A stretch of 20,071 nucleotides of DNA from Spirochaetaceae bacterium (GTDB lineage: Bacteria; Spirochaetota; Spirochaetia; DSM-2461): assembly GCA_016342385.1 (NCBI GenBank), contig JAEINM010000019.1, positions 1 through 20,071 of the forward strand. Reading direction: 5' to 3'. The notes under the pieces are model-generated. The model was given only the letters and a program-made list of their open reading frames with translations. It was not told where the DNA came from and searched no databases. The translations under genes were made by a program, and so were the position numbers. This document shows, piece after piece, positions 7,239 through 15,024 of this stretch (position 1 is the first letter of the stretch; the number at the start of each line of letters is the position of its first letter).

Positions 7239-8792
7239 TTATCGCCGCAAATAAGATAATTCCGACGGTAGAACAATGTTATTCCCGAATAAATCCTCAC
7301 CGTAGCCGTTTTCCGCCAGGGTTTTAATATCTTTCAGAACTCTCTTGTCTCCAGTAAAAGTCACGGTCAGGTCACTGGCTATGTCTATTTTTCCCAGGGC
7401 CAGATAAGTGGTAATAGCTCGTTTTACATAATCTATCAGATTCTCATCGTCCAGAGGATCGAGTTCTTCAAAGGAAAATGTATTTTCGTATATCAATAGG
7501 GTTTTCTGTTGAAGAAGATCGAGGAATATAATCCTCAGTTTCTTTTTCATCTCTCCAGAGCTGACTTTATTGAGCTTCAGTTTTTTTATCAGCTGATGAT
7601 CCATAATCTGTTTTGCCGCATATTGGCGCTTAATGGAATTAATGACTTCATTGGCTCTGAATAACTCCAATGGCATAGAGGCATCATATACCTGGTCATA
7701 GAGCATCATTTTTACATTGCCCCCATAATGGAGAACTATTTTTGACAGAAGTGTGGACGGTCGTACATGAAAGCCCCGGTAATTAGGGATATTTACAGTT
7801 ATTGTCCCGGGCTCGGAATACTGTCTTAAAACGGTGCGGCACACTTCCTGAGATGAGACAATGAAGCGATCACAGTTACTTATAAAATATTCCATAAGGA
7901 CTGTCATGCACTGTCCCTCTTCTATATGACGTCTATATTTCCATTTCCTGCTGAAATAGCTGGAGTGCCGTTCAATGTAATGAACCAGAACAGTAGCTGT
8001 TTCCAGTAAATGATATACCACTGACACCTGTCCCCGTAGAACAGGAAGACTTTTATCGTGCTGGGCGATATCGGATTGCTGTAGATGCGTGTCATAAATG
8101 GACTGAAGATTATGAAATTTATTTTCCAGAATCCTCATATGCTCTTCACTGATTATTTCAGGTATACAGCTTCGGTAATCCCGTTTACTGATTTTTTTGT
8201 AGATTTTCAGGATTCTGCTCTCTTCTGCAAGATTGAGAAAAGATGTTGCCAGGTTTATGGCAATACGCGATGGAAATCTGGTTTTTCGTCTCTTCCTGTC
8301 ATTCTTCAATCTCCCTTCGGGGAAGAGTTCGGCAAACCTTTCAATCAGATATCCTGATTTATCAATGGTAATCTTCTTTTTATAGGCAATTTTTATCATG
8401 GTTGAAGCATTTTGAATCAGGCTGTTTAGGATTATCAGTAATACATTGTCAGTTTCACTGAGAAAGTCGACATTGACCTCTCTCAGATTGTAGAGAGGTG
8501 CTGTTTTTTTTATATGTAATAAATTATAGGCGATGGTGGTAAAGGATTTTGTCACAGCTATTGTCTGTCGGAAAGGATACCAGTATCTATTCTGTTTGGA
8601 CCCGTAATAGTCCATGATCTCTTCACATCGTGTCGCTTCGAGATGAAGCTTTCCAATTAAGGGTCTGTGTATATTGTCAATACTGGTCTGCTGTGAAAGT
8701 AGATAGGAGAGTGATAATAATTCTCTCATTTCATTAGATAAAAAATACCCAAAACTTTCTTCATCCAGTTCTAATGAACTCTGTAAATGCAT
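7239..8792 (-). CDS. Large protein with an embedded HPr-like phosphocarrier domain
   Basis: This 517-aa protein is mostly of unrecognised, helix-rich sequence. Residues about 330-400 resemble the PTS phosphocarrier HPr: GFHVRPSTLLSKIV carries a histidine (H342) in the position of HPr His15, with the following R and P conserved. YDASMPLEL places a serine (S372) where HPr has regulatory Ser46. The roughly 330-residue N-terminal part and the 110-residue C-terminal part match nothing I know; neither looks like enzyme I, EIIA or HPr kinase. A regulatory protein phosphorylated by the PTS or by HPr kinase is a plausible inference, not shown. AGGA lies 11 nt before the ATG. It follows the metallophosphoesterase gene and has its own promoter overlapping that gene's stop. 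Confidence 0.7.
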   Translation of the reverse strand: MHLQSSLELDEESFGYFLSNEMRELLSLSYLLSQQTSIDNIHRPLIGKLHLEATRCEEIMDYYGSKQNRYWYPFRQTIAVTKSFTTIAYNLLHIKKTAPLYNLREVNVDFLSETDNVLLIILNSLIQNASTMIKIAYKKKITIDKSGYLIERFAELFPEGRLKNDRKRRKTRFPSRIAINLATSFLNLAEESRILKIYKKISKRDYRSCIPEIISEEHMRILENKFHNLQSIYDTHLQQSDIAQHDKSLPVLRGQVSVVYHLLETATVLVHYIERHSSYFSRKWKYRRHIEEGQCMTVLMEYFISNCDRFIVSSQEVCRTVLRQYSEPGTITVNIPNYRGFHVRPSTLLSKIVLHYGGNVKMMLYDQVYDASMPLELFRANEVINSIKRQYAAKQIMDHQLIKKLKLNKVSSGEMKKKLRIIFLDLLQQKTLLIYENTFSFEELDPLDDENLIDYVKRAITTYLALGKIDIASDLTVTFTGDKRVLKDIKTLAENGYGEDLFGNNIVLPSELSYLRR

Positions 8793-8814
8793 AAATGACT
8801 TTTTCCTAACCGAA

Positions 8815-8843
8815 ACTATACTTCAGTGGAGGACTCTTTTCAA
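8815..8843 (-). promoter_or_regulatory. Promoter of the HPr-like gene
   Basis: On the minus strand TTGAAA (8838-8843) and TATAGT (8815-8820) are separated by 17 bp. The -35 overlaps the stop codon of the upstream metallophosphoesterase gene. The predicted leader is short, about 15 nt, and still includes the AGGA ribosome-binding site. Confidence 0.55.
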
Positions 8844-9919
8844 GAGAGTAAACTGATTCTTGTAAATATATAGTCAAGAGAGTCTTTTTTTAGCTTTACC
8901 CGGGAATACTGACTCTTGCCCAGTCTTTTGTGTGTAACGGGGTTAAAGGTGATATTGCTGTTTTTATTTTCTTCATTATACCAGGTTATTAGAGCAATAT
9001 TTCCATCTTCTATCTCCAGGCAGTTGATCCCTTTTTTATCAATAACACAACCGGAATTGAACAGACAGGGAATTATCATCTGATCATAAATGCTGCTGAA
9101 TGAGTCATAGTGGTCTCCCGTCCTTAAGAGAACATTCAGGGCATCTGCCAATACGCGTATGGATGATTCCAGCTTTTGTCTTTCCTTTTCATCAGATTCC
9201 AGATATCGGCGTATTCTCTGTTCAATATTGTATTTCAGGTAATCCGCTTCTGAAAGGCCTTCGAAAAGGGCTCTATGAGTATGACCCACCAGGGAAATAA
9301 TTTTTTTATCCTTGGAGAAATCATAAATTTTCTGTTCAGCTTTCAGCTTTTTCACATTCGTATAGGGCCGTTTTATATTCTTTATCATTAGGGGGTGGGC
9401 TATATAGCGAAGAGAGAATCCAACCAGTGAATTTATAAATCCCTGATAGCTTGAAGCCTGATGCCCGTGGAGAACAAAGAGAGAATCCTCTTTGTACTTC
9501 AGCTTTAAACCGGGAAGAATATCGTAATTAATATCCTCTTTTTTAAAATTGATCGTGTTTTTCAGAAGCATCAGTTCCCAGTCGTGATTCCCCACAATTT
9601 TATAAAGGTCACCTCTGTCTCTGAACTGGTGGAACTGCTCATAGAGATCGCTCCACTTTTTATAAATTGTGGACAGAGAAATCCTCTGAAGCTCTTCTAT
9701 GTCTCCGTTCAATATCAGTTTAAAGTTATTCTTATAATAGTAGTGGTCCAGAATATGGGAAAACATCGGGGAATTGTGGAGAAAATCATCCCTTTTTTTT
9801 CTTCCTCCCAAATGGAAATCACTGAATATGACAATCTTATCACTTTTATCAATAGTGAGGGAGGGACAGCTATTGTACAATTTCTCCAGTTTTTCATAGC
9901 TTTGATGTTTTTTATTCAT
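8840..9919 (-). CDS. Calcineurin-like metallophosphoesterase
   Basis: This 359-aa protein carries the complete set of metallophosphoesterase motifs in order: SDFHLG (D34, H36), NGDIEE (D73), GNHDWE (N111, H112, D113), HGH (151-153) and VGHTHRA (H213, H215). These bind two metal ions and hydrolyse phosphate mono- or diesters. The layout is similar to the UDP-2,3-diacylglucosamine pyrophosphatase (LpxH) group, but GNHD in place of GNRD and the 100-residue extra C-terminal part argue against naming it LpxH. Substrate is unknown and the protein is probably cytoplasmic (no signal peptide). There is no clear ribosome-binding site; the -10 box ends only eight bases before the ATG, so the message may be almost leaderless. 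Confidence 0.85.
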   Translation of the reverse strand: MNKKHQSYEKLEKLYNSCPSLTIDKSDKIVIFSDFHLGGRKKRDDFLHNSPMFSHILDHYYYKNNFKLILNGDIEELQRISLSTIYKKWSDLYEQFHQFRDRGDLYKIVGNHDWELMLLKNTINFKKEDINYDILPGLKLKYKEDSLFVLHGHQASSYQGFINSLVGFSLRYIAHPLMIKNIKRPYTNVKKLKAEQKIYDFSKDKKIISLVGHTHRALFEGLSEADYLKYNIEQRIRRYLESDEKERQKLESSIRVLADALNVLLRTGDHYDSFSSIYDQMIIPCLFNSGCVIDKKGINCLEIEDGNIALITWYNEENKNSNITFNPVTHKRLGKSQYSRVKLKKDSLDYIFTRISLLS

Positions 9920-9927
9920 TATATTTA

Positions 9928-9955
9928 ATTATATCAAGAGGATCGGCTTTTTCAA
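9928..9955 (-). promoter_or_regulatory. Promoter of the metallophosphoesterase gene
   Basis: On the minus strand TTGAAA (9950-9955), a 16-bp spacer and a perfect TATAAT (9928-9933) precede the ATG at 9919 by just eight bases. Transcription would begin at or within about three bases of the start codon. Confidence 0.6.
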
Positions 9956-9981
9956 ATATTTCACAAAAAGCAAAAGGGCAC

Positions 9982-10010
9982 TTGACTATATATGATTTTG
10001 TATATATATT
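9982..10010 (+). promoter_or_regulatory. Promoter of the thioredoxin gene
   Basis: TTGACT (9982-9987), a 17-bp spacer and TATATT (10005-10010) lie upstream of an AGAGAGGTGA ribosome-binding site. It is back to back with the metallophosphoesterase promoter, the two -35 boxes being about 26 bp apart. Confidence 0.6.
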
Positions 10011-10040
10011 ATTTTTATCAAATAAGAGAGAGGTGATGTT

Positions 10041-10397
10041 ATGGCTGAACATCTAACAGTAGATACTTTTAAAGAAAAAGTATTTAATTATACAGAAAAC
10101 AAAGAATGGAAATTCGAGGGCGAAATTCCCTGTATTATTGATTTTTATGCAGACTGGTGCGGACCATGCAAAATGGTGGCTCCTGTGCTGGAAGAGCTTT
10201 CTTCGGAATATAAAGGCAAAATGAATGTCTACAAAGTGAATACTGAAGAACAGCAGGAATTGGCTCAGGCTTTCGGAATACAAAGTATTCCCTCCATACT
10301 TTTTGTCCCCAAAGAGGGACAGCCTCAGATGGCGGCAGGTGCATTACCTAAGGACAGTTTTATTGAAGCAATGAAGTCAGTTCTTCATGTTGAATAA
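10041..10397 (+). CDS. trxA: Thioredoxin
   Basis: This 118-aa single-domain thioredoxin has the canonical active site WCGPCK (C40, C43), preceded by the family strand CIIDFYAD and followed by the conserved cis-proline in QSIPSILF. It reduces protein disulfides using electrons from thioredoxin reductase, which is not in the window. It has no signal peptide, so it acts in the cytoplasm. An N-terminal stretch of about 20 residues is a little longer than in E. coli TrxA and resembles the Bacteroidota/Spirochaetota type. AGGTG sits a few bases before the ATG, and a strong terminator follows. Confidence 0.95.
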   Translation: MAEHLTVDTFKEKVFNYTENKEWKFEGEIPCIIDFYADWCGPCKMVAPVLEELSSEYKGKMNVYKVNTEEQQELAQAFGIQSIPSILFVPKEGQPQMAAGALPKDSFIEAMKSVLHVE

Positions 10398-10420
10398 TTT
10401 CTGATTATTGTTAATGATAT

Positions 10421-10460
10421 AAGAGGCGTTACTTCTCGAAGTAAGAGCCTCTTTTTTTTT
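10421..10460 (+). terminator. Intrinsic terminator between trxA and argH
   Basis: A long hairpin is formed by AAGAGGC (10421-10427) with GCCTCTT (10447-10453) and by TTACTT (10429-10434) with AAGTAA (10439-10444), around a CTCG loop with a small bulge. It runs straight into nine T at 10452-10460. It ends 26 bases before the argH start codon. Confidence 0.9.
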
Positions 10461-10486
10461 ACAATATTTATTCATCGAGGTTTTAA

Positions 10487-11869
10487 ATGGCAAAACTCTG
10501 GGAGAAAGACTATTCCACAGACACACTTATTGAAGAATTTACCGTAGGAAGGGACTATAGGTTAGATATGAATCTGATCCCCTCGGATTGTATTGCTTCA
10601 ATGGCTCATGCCCGTATGCTTAATTCCATAGGGATATTGAGTGATGATGACTACAGTCAGCTTAAAAAAGGTTTGATTTCAATTATTAAAGAGCATAAGA
10701 AAGGGAATTTTGTCATAAAACTAAGCGATGAAGATGGTCATACGGCCATTGAGAACCGACTTTCCGAGCTTTGCGGAGATCCGGGGAAACGAATACATAC
10801 AGGGCGTAGCCGGAATGACCAGGTCGTAACCTCTGTGCGCGTTTTTTCCCGCTCCATGCTTCTGGAAATTCTTGAAGCCGGTTTTAAACTCGCACAGGGG
10901 CTACTGACTTTTGCAGAGAAAAATAAAGATATTCCCATGGCGGGACGGACACATATGCAGACAGCCATGCCCTCTTCCGTGGGACTCTGGGCCGGGGCAT
11001 TTGCCGAAGAGCTTGCCGATGATCTGAAGATGGTCTTTAATGCTCTTTCTCTTATCAATCAGAACCCTCTTGGCGCGGCAGCGGGATACGGCGTTCCTCT
11101 GCCTCTCAACCGGGAGATGACCGCAGAACTGATGGGATTTCCCGCAGTTCAGAACAATGTCATCTATGTCAATAATTCCCGGGGGAAATTTGAATCTGTC
11201 ATCCTCGATTCTCTGGACCAGATCGGGCTGACTCTCAGCAAGATGGCTCAGGATCTCATTCTTTTCTCATTGCCGGAATTCGGATATTTTAAACTCCCCG
11301 ATGAACTCTGTACAGGATCGAGTATCATGCCGCAGAAAAAAAATCCCGATGGGCTGGAGCTGACCAGATCCGCTTCGGCAGTCATTTCCGCGGCATCTAC
11401 AGAAGTGAAGAATATTATAAGATCACTTCCCTCAGGTTATAATAGAGATTTTCAGTCTGCAAAAGAACCCTTTATCAGAGGGAACCGGATGGCTTTAATG
11501 ATATTGAAGGTTATGGATCTGACAATAGGAAAACTGCAGGTAAACGAGGAAAAACTCATTGCCGGATTTACTGCGGATATACACGCAACTGACGCCGCTC
11601 TGGAAATGGTTGCTGCTGGTAGCACTTTCCGGGAAGCTTATAAAGAGGTGGGTCTGAATCTGGATAAACTGGGAGAAAGAGATCCCTATAATGCCATAAA
11701 AAGCAGAACTCATAGCGGATCTACAGGTAATCCCCGGTTTGAAATCTGTGCTCAAACATTGAAAAAACTGCAAGAGGATACAGAAGAAATCAGCACCGCT
11801 GTAAACAGTGCTGTTCGAAACCTGACCGGAGAAGACATAGAAATTATCCTTCCCAGGGACTACCGTTAG
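10487..11869 (+). CDS. argH: Argininosuccinate lyase
   Basis: This 460-aa member of the fumarase/aspartase superfamily contains the signature GSSIMPQKKNPDGLEL (from G277), SRNDQV, and a catalytic-histidine block GRTHMQTAMPSS (H156). ArgH cleaves argininosuccinate into arginine and fumarate. Two active-site neighbourhoods differ from the E. coli pattern: HMQTAMP replaces HLQRAQP, and NPLGAAAGYG replaces SPLGCGALAG. These changes are, to my recollection, seen in a subgroup of ArgH from Bacteroidota and related phyla, but a related lyase activity is not excluded. GAGG lies six bases upstream of the ATG. No other arg gene is in the window, and its stop abuts the stop of the convergent FecR/PEGA gene with no intervening base. 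Confidence 0.9.
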   Translation: MAKLWEKDYSTDTLIEEFTVGRDYRLDMNLIPSDCIASMAHARMLNSIGILSDDDYSQLKKGLISIIKEHKKGNFVIKLSDEDGHTAIENRLSELCGDPGKRIHTGRSRNDQVVTSVRVFSRSMLLEILEAGFKLAQGLLTFAEKNKDIPMAGRTHMQTAMPSSVGLWAGAFAEELADDLKMVFNALSLINQNPLGAAAGYGVPLPLNREMTAELMGFPAVQNNVIYVNNSRGKFESVILDSLDQIGLTLSKMAQDLILFSLPEFGYFKLPDELCTGSSIMPQKKNPDGLELTRSASAVISAASTEVKNIIRSLPSGYNRDFQSAKEPFIRGNRMALMILKVMDLTIGKLQVNEEKLIAGFTADIHATDAALEMVAAGSTFREAYKEVGLNLDKLGERDPYNAIKSRTHSGSTGNPRFEICAQTLKKLQEDTEEISTAVNSAVRNLTGEDIEIILPRDYR

Positions 11870-12829
11870 TTATTCATCAGAGGCAGATAAATCCTGAATC
11901 TGTTTTATCAGTTCTCTCAATTTGCTTTCTCTGGCTGTACTTTCATCGAGTTTCCTCTTTAGCTCTTCGATTTCTTCGGTCAGATCTGTTTTCTGCTGCT
12001 CCAGTTCCTGAATTTGCGTAGTCATACGACGCATCCGGTTTTCAGAGGTACTGCTCTCTGATTCAAGTTCACTGTTTCTCTCTTTCAGAGAGATAATCAG
12101 ATCTTCGATTTCCGACAGTCTTTCATTTTTCGATTCCAGTTCTCTTCGAAGCTTTTCAAAATTCGACTCTTCTGTATTTCTCTCCCGCTCCCTATTCAAA
12201 ATAGAGTCGTCATTCCCTTCGGGATCCAGAGATATTGTGTATTCCAGGTCAGTTCCGGCTTTGACAGAGAGTATTTTATCTTTATACCCTCTTTTTCTCA
12301 CAAGAAAGGTAAGTTCCTCTTCCGCGGGGAACAGACCGGTAAAACGACCCTTACCGGAAAGAATGCCATTAACATATATCTGTGCATCAGGTGGAACGGT
12401 AACAATACCTGTTTTCACTAATCTTCCTTTCTCCGGTTGAATGCTCAGTATATTCAAATTGTCTGATTCTTCCAGAATTTTACTATTTCTGGCAGAGATA
12501 GAAGAGAGGTTTTCCCTTTCAGAACCAGTCCCGATAAACAACTCTTCTCCCGCGGCGGTGGAGATAGCCTCGTTGATTCCGTTTTTCTCAGAGACGGCAA
12601 TCAGGCCCTCATCGACAACCAGGTAGGTCCCTTCACTGTTGCGGTCCACGAAGAATGTTGTTCCTCTGACGGAGAAAATTCTGTCTTCAGATTTTACTTC
12701 CAGTTTTTCCCCTTCACTCAGTTTATTCACTCGGTAGAGCATAGATCCCGTAAGAATTTCTGTTTTAATATCTGGCGTTTTAGGAGTCATCGACCACTTT
12801 GAGAATATCTCCGGCGTATAATGCTTCAC
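11870..12829 (-). pseudogene. FecR/PEGA/coiled-coil protein, C-terminal part of a split gene
   Basis: This 319-aa frame opens mid-domain with a GTG and lacks a signal sequence. About residues 24-105 match the second half of a FecR-type domain (TEILTGSMLYRVNKL, SVRGTTFFV, VVDEGLIAV). About 140-205 form a PEGA repeat (TVPPDAQIYVNG, KRGYKDK), and 215-315 are a long, highly charged coiled coil. The missing N-terminal half and membrane anchor are encoded just upstream in another frame (12780-13043), and the two overlap by 50 bases. A +1 shift near 12782 would join them. The FecR middle strand (typically containing DGS) also seems absent, which suggests a deletion. The likely role of the intact protein is envelope-associated; function unknown. 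Programmed frameshifting or a base-call error is the alternative. Confidence 0.7.
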
Positions 12830-13043
12830 CTAATTCAGCGGAAATGATTTCTTCATCTCTTAGAATATAGACTTCTCCTGAAATAGCTGTTATAAATGCC
12901 TCTTCACTTCCCGAGAGGCTGACGGGGGCAAGCTTACGAACTTCTTTTTGACTGCCCGTAACATTGAAATAAATATAGGTGGCAATAGAAGCTGTAATCA
13001 ATCCTATTAAAAATATCATTACAGTTCGGATAATTTGTTTCAT
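12780..13043 (-). pseudogene. FecR-domain membrane protein, N-terminal part of a split gene
   Basis: From the ATG at 13043 this frame encodes 87 residues: one transmembrane anchor (MKQIIRTVMIFLIGL onward), then the start of a FecR domain (AFITAISGEVYIL, LGEALYAGDIL), ending abruptly at VVDDS and TAA. The rest of the FecR domain continues in the frame of the 11870-12829 segment. A GTG at 13079 would add 12 residues but has no better ribosome-binding site; the MKQ start gives a standard N-in signal anchor. As it stands the product would be a truncated membrane stub. Together the parts form one gene of roughly 390 codons. Confidence 0.7.
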
Positions 13044-13174
13044 AATTATAAATATATATACTTCCCGCCAAAAATACACAAGAATTATACTAAAATAAAA
13101 AATAAGCAGTATTTCCCCGAAATGTGCAGGGACGGGATTTTTTTAGTGAGATTGTTAAGGAGTAAAGCAGGAAT

Positions 13175-13531
13175 ATGAAAATGATAAACCGCATCGGGAA
13201 AAAATTTAATTATGCCTTTAAGGGCCTTAAAATTGCCATAATAACGGACAACAGTTTTAAAATTCATTTTATTTTTATTCTACCTGTAGTCGCTTCGGGT
13301 TTGTATTTTAGGTTTGGTCAATTCGAATGGGTTATTATTACCCTGTCCATGGGTATTGTACTCATTTCAGAATTATTTAATACATCAATAGAATATCTGG
13401 TAAAAATGTTCACAGACGAATACCATGAATTAGCGGAGAAACTCCTCGACATCAGTGCCGGGGCGGTTCTCATGTCGGCGATATTGGCTGTTGTAATGGC
13501 CTTATTTATTTATATTCCCTATTTCCTGTAA
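13175..13531 (+). CDS. dgkA: DgkA-type diacylglycerol/undecaprenol kinase
   Basis: This 118-aa integral membrane protein has three transmembrane helices and the prokaryotic diacylglycerol kinase signature: SELFNTSIEY (equivalents of E. coli E69, N72 and E76) and YHELAEKLLDISAGAVL. It phosphorylates diacylglycerol or undecaprenol with ATP, recycling lipid carriers for the envelope. Compared by eye with E. coli DgkA, the position of D80 is K and that of K94 is L, while D95 is kept, so catalytic detail may differ. A ribosome-binding AAGGAG lies 12 bases before the first ATG, and an AGGA lies 8 bases before the second ATG two codons later, so either could be used. It is divergent from the FecR/PEGA gene. 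Confidence 0.85.
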   Translation: MKMINRIGKKFNYAFKGLKIAIITDNSFKIHFIFILPVVASGLYFRFGQFEWVIITLSMGIVLISELFNTSIEYLVKMFTDEYHELAEKLLDISAGAVLMSAILAVVMALFIYIPYFL

Positions 13532-13541
13532 TCATGAAATT

Positions 13542-13865
13542 TTACTGATCCTGAACTTTTAGCTGCAAGAGGATGAACTGGAGGATCTCTTCATCGAGTT
13601 CGCCCCCTTTCTGTTCAAGGAGACGGACGATTCTTTTTTTATTATAGGGGCCGTCACAGGTGAGAGTGCTTCCTGTTCGTCCTTCATCGGAGGATTTCCA
13701 TGTTACCGTTCTCTGGACTGATCTCTTGTCGTAGGATATCTGAAAGCCGATCATTTTATTCTCATCACTATCATACCATAGAATCAGATCCATATCATTA
13801 TCCATGAACCAGCGTCTTAGTCCTTCTTCAGGTATCTGTCTCACATTTTTAACTTCAGCCAGCAC
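13542..13865 (-). CDS. Small conserved-looking protein of unknown function
   Basis: This frame encodes 107 residues from a GTG start, supported by GGGAGG seven bases upstream and by a good promoter. The sequence is acidic and appears to alternate beta strands (MDLILWYDSDENKMIGFQIS, SVQRTVTWKS) with a C-terminal helix rich in E, L and Q. There is no signal peptide, membrane segment or cysteine pair; a single cysteine lies near the middle. I do not recognise a family. It ends 10 bases from dgkA, convergently, and is divergent from the secreted protein at 14019. Confidence 0.7.
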   Translation of the reverse strand: MLAEVKNVRQIPEEGLRRWFMDNDMDLILWYDSDENKMIGFQISYDKRSVQRTVTWKSSDEGRTGSTLTCDGPYNKKRIVRLLEQKGGELDEEILQFILLQLKVQDQ

Positions 13866-13884
13866 AGTTAATCCTCCCAGACTG

Positions 13885-13913
13885 AGTATAATACGGGTTT
13901 GGCTTTATTTCAA
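13885..13913 (-). promoter_or_regulatory. Promoter of the small unknown gene
   Basis: On the minus strand TTGAAA (13908-13913), a 17-bp spacer and TATACT (13885-13890) precede the GGGAGG ribosome-binding site and the GTG start at 13865, with a leader of about 13-15 nt. Confidence 0.6.
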
Positions 13914-14018
13914 ATTAGATTGGCTGACCCTTATTCATTAAATATAATAATATCCAATGGAATTGAAATTATAGCGAAATATCTCCAACTGCTTCATAAT
14001 ACAAAGAGGAGTATTTGA

Positions 14019-15020
14019 TTGGCATATTATAGACTTATCTTACCATTTCTCGCATGTGTATTGACATCAGTCTTATGCGCTTCGGGAGAACATAATGGTT
14101 CCCGGGAAAATAGATCCTATATCATTGATCAAATGTCGACAATTGAAATTCTCAATTCCGCAGAATATAAAATACTCATCAATCATAAAGATTATTCACC
14201 TGAACTTTTATGGGCCCTTATGATAGATGGAGCTGATGCAGCCGGAATAGCTTTACTGAAAAAAGATGAGCCTATGAAACGTGATTATTACAGTGTTCAG
14301 TATCTGGATAGTGAAGATGGGAGATTGTTCAACTTAGGCTATATTTTAAGATATAGACAGGGATGGGATAAATTTACCGCTTCAGGATCATCAGATAATG
14401 AACAGAGCCGAAAATATGATATTACCTTCAAGTTTAGAGATTCCGATTTAAACAGGGTTCTCAGTCTACCGGTCAGTATGGCGAGCGAACCGGAAGGTAG
14501 AGAGGCAACATCTGAATTGCAGGCTGATATCTCCCCCTACGGGATATATTATTCACGGTCTATTAAAGTCAAACTGAAGGAAAAGGATTTTGGGAAATTC
14601 TCAAGTCTATTTGAATCTACCGTTTCTTCATATGCAGAATTATTTCCCCATCTTCTGGATATCGGTTTACTTCCCCATACTGCGATCAATCCTGTGGGAG
14701 GACTGACAATCATTGAAGAGAGAGTTAAACCGGGCACTCTGCTCCTTTCTTGTGGAGTGGAGCTGGAGGTCGTATTCACCAGATTTCTGCTGAACGGTGA
14801 AGAACTTGTTGCTGAAGCCTCTTTCAGTTTTGCCACAGAGTATGAGATGAGAGACGACGATGGCAATAAAGTGAGAAATAAAATGTCCCTGGAAGATTTC
14901 AAGGAGGCAGAAGCGTTTTTTAGAACCATCCTCAACAGTTTTGCTGGAAAAGTGAATTCCCGATGGTCGAAAACAAATTCTGTTTATGAAGCGTACTTCA
15001 CGCAGTATGGTGAACAATAA
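14019..15020 (+). CDS. Predicted exported protein with CYTH-like sequence features
   Basis: The start is a TTG, chosen because AGAGGAG ends seven bases before it and no ATG lies nearby in frame. The 333-aa product begins with a hydrophobic signal segment (residues 4-20) with cysteines at 13 and 20. Either could be a relaxed, spirochaete-style lipobox cysteine, but neither is canonical. Residues 90-114 (YYSVQYLDSEDGRLFNLGYILRYRQ) followed by KYDITFKFR resemble the strand pair of CYTH/triphosphate-tunnel proteins, in which Y-D-T, an R/L-rich turn and LRxR are typical. The ExExK motif of true CYTH enzymes is not obvious, so catalysis is doubtful. Likely location is periplasm or outer surface. 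Confidence 0.6.
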   Translation: MAYYRLILPFLACVLTSVLCASGEHNGSRENRSYIIDQMSTIEILNSAEYKILINHKDYSPELLWALMIDGADAAGIALLKKDEPMKRDYYSVQYLDSEDGRLFNLGYILRYRQGWDKFTASGSSDNEQSRKYDITFKFRDSDLNRVLSLPVSMASEPEGREATSELQADISPYGIYYSRSIKVKLKEKDFGKFSSLFESTVSSYAELFPHLLDIGLLPHTAINPVGGLTIIEERVKPGTLLLSCGVELEVVFTRFLLNGEELVAEASFSFATEYEMRDDDGNKVRNKMSLEDFKEAEAFFRTILNSFAGKVNSRWSKTNSVYEAYFTQYGEQ

Positions 15021-15024
15021 GAAA

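Noticed and set aside
7228..7260. GGCGA/TCGCC hairpin between clpB and the HPr-like gene as a terminator
   Set aside because: The stem has only five pairs with a long loop and there is no T tract on either strand.
12829..13079. The 99-codon and 319-codon frames as two independent genes
   Set aside because: One ends and the other begins within a single FecR domain, and the second has no ribosome-binding site or signal sequence, so one split gene is the simpler reading.
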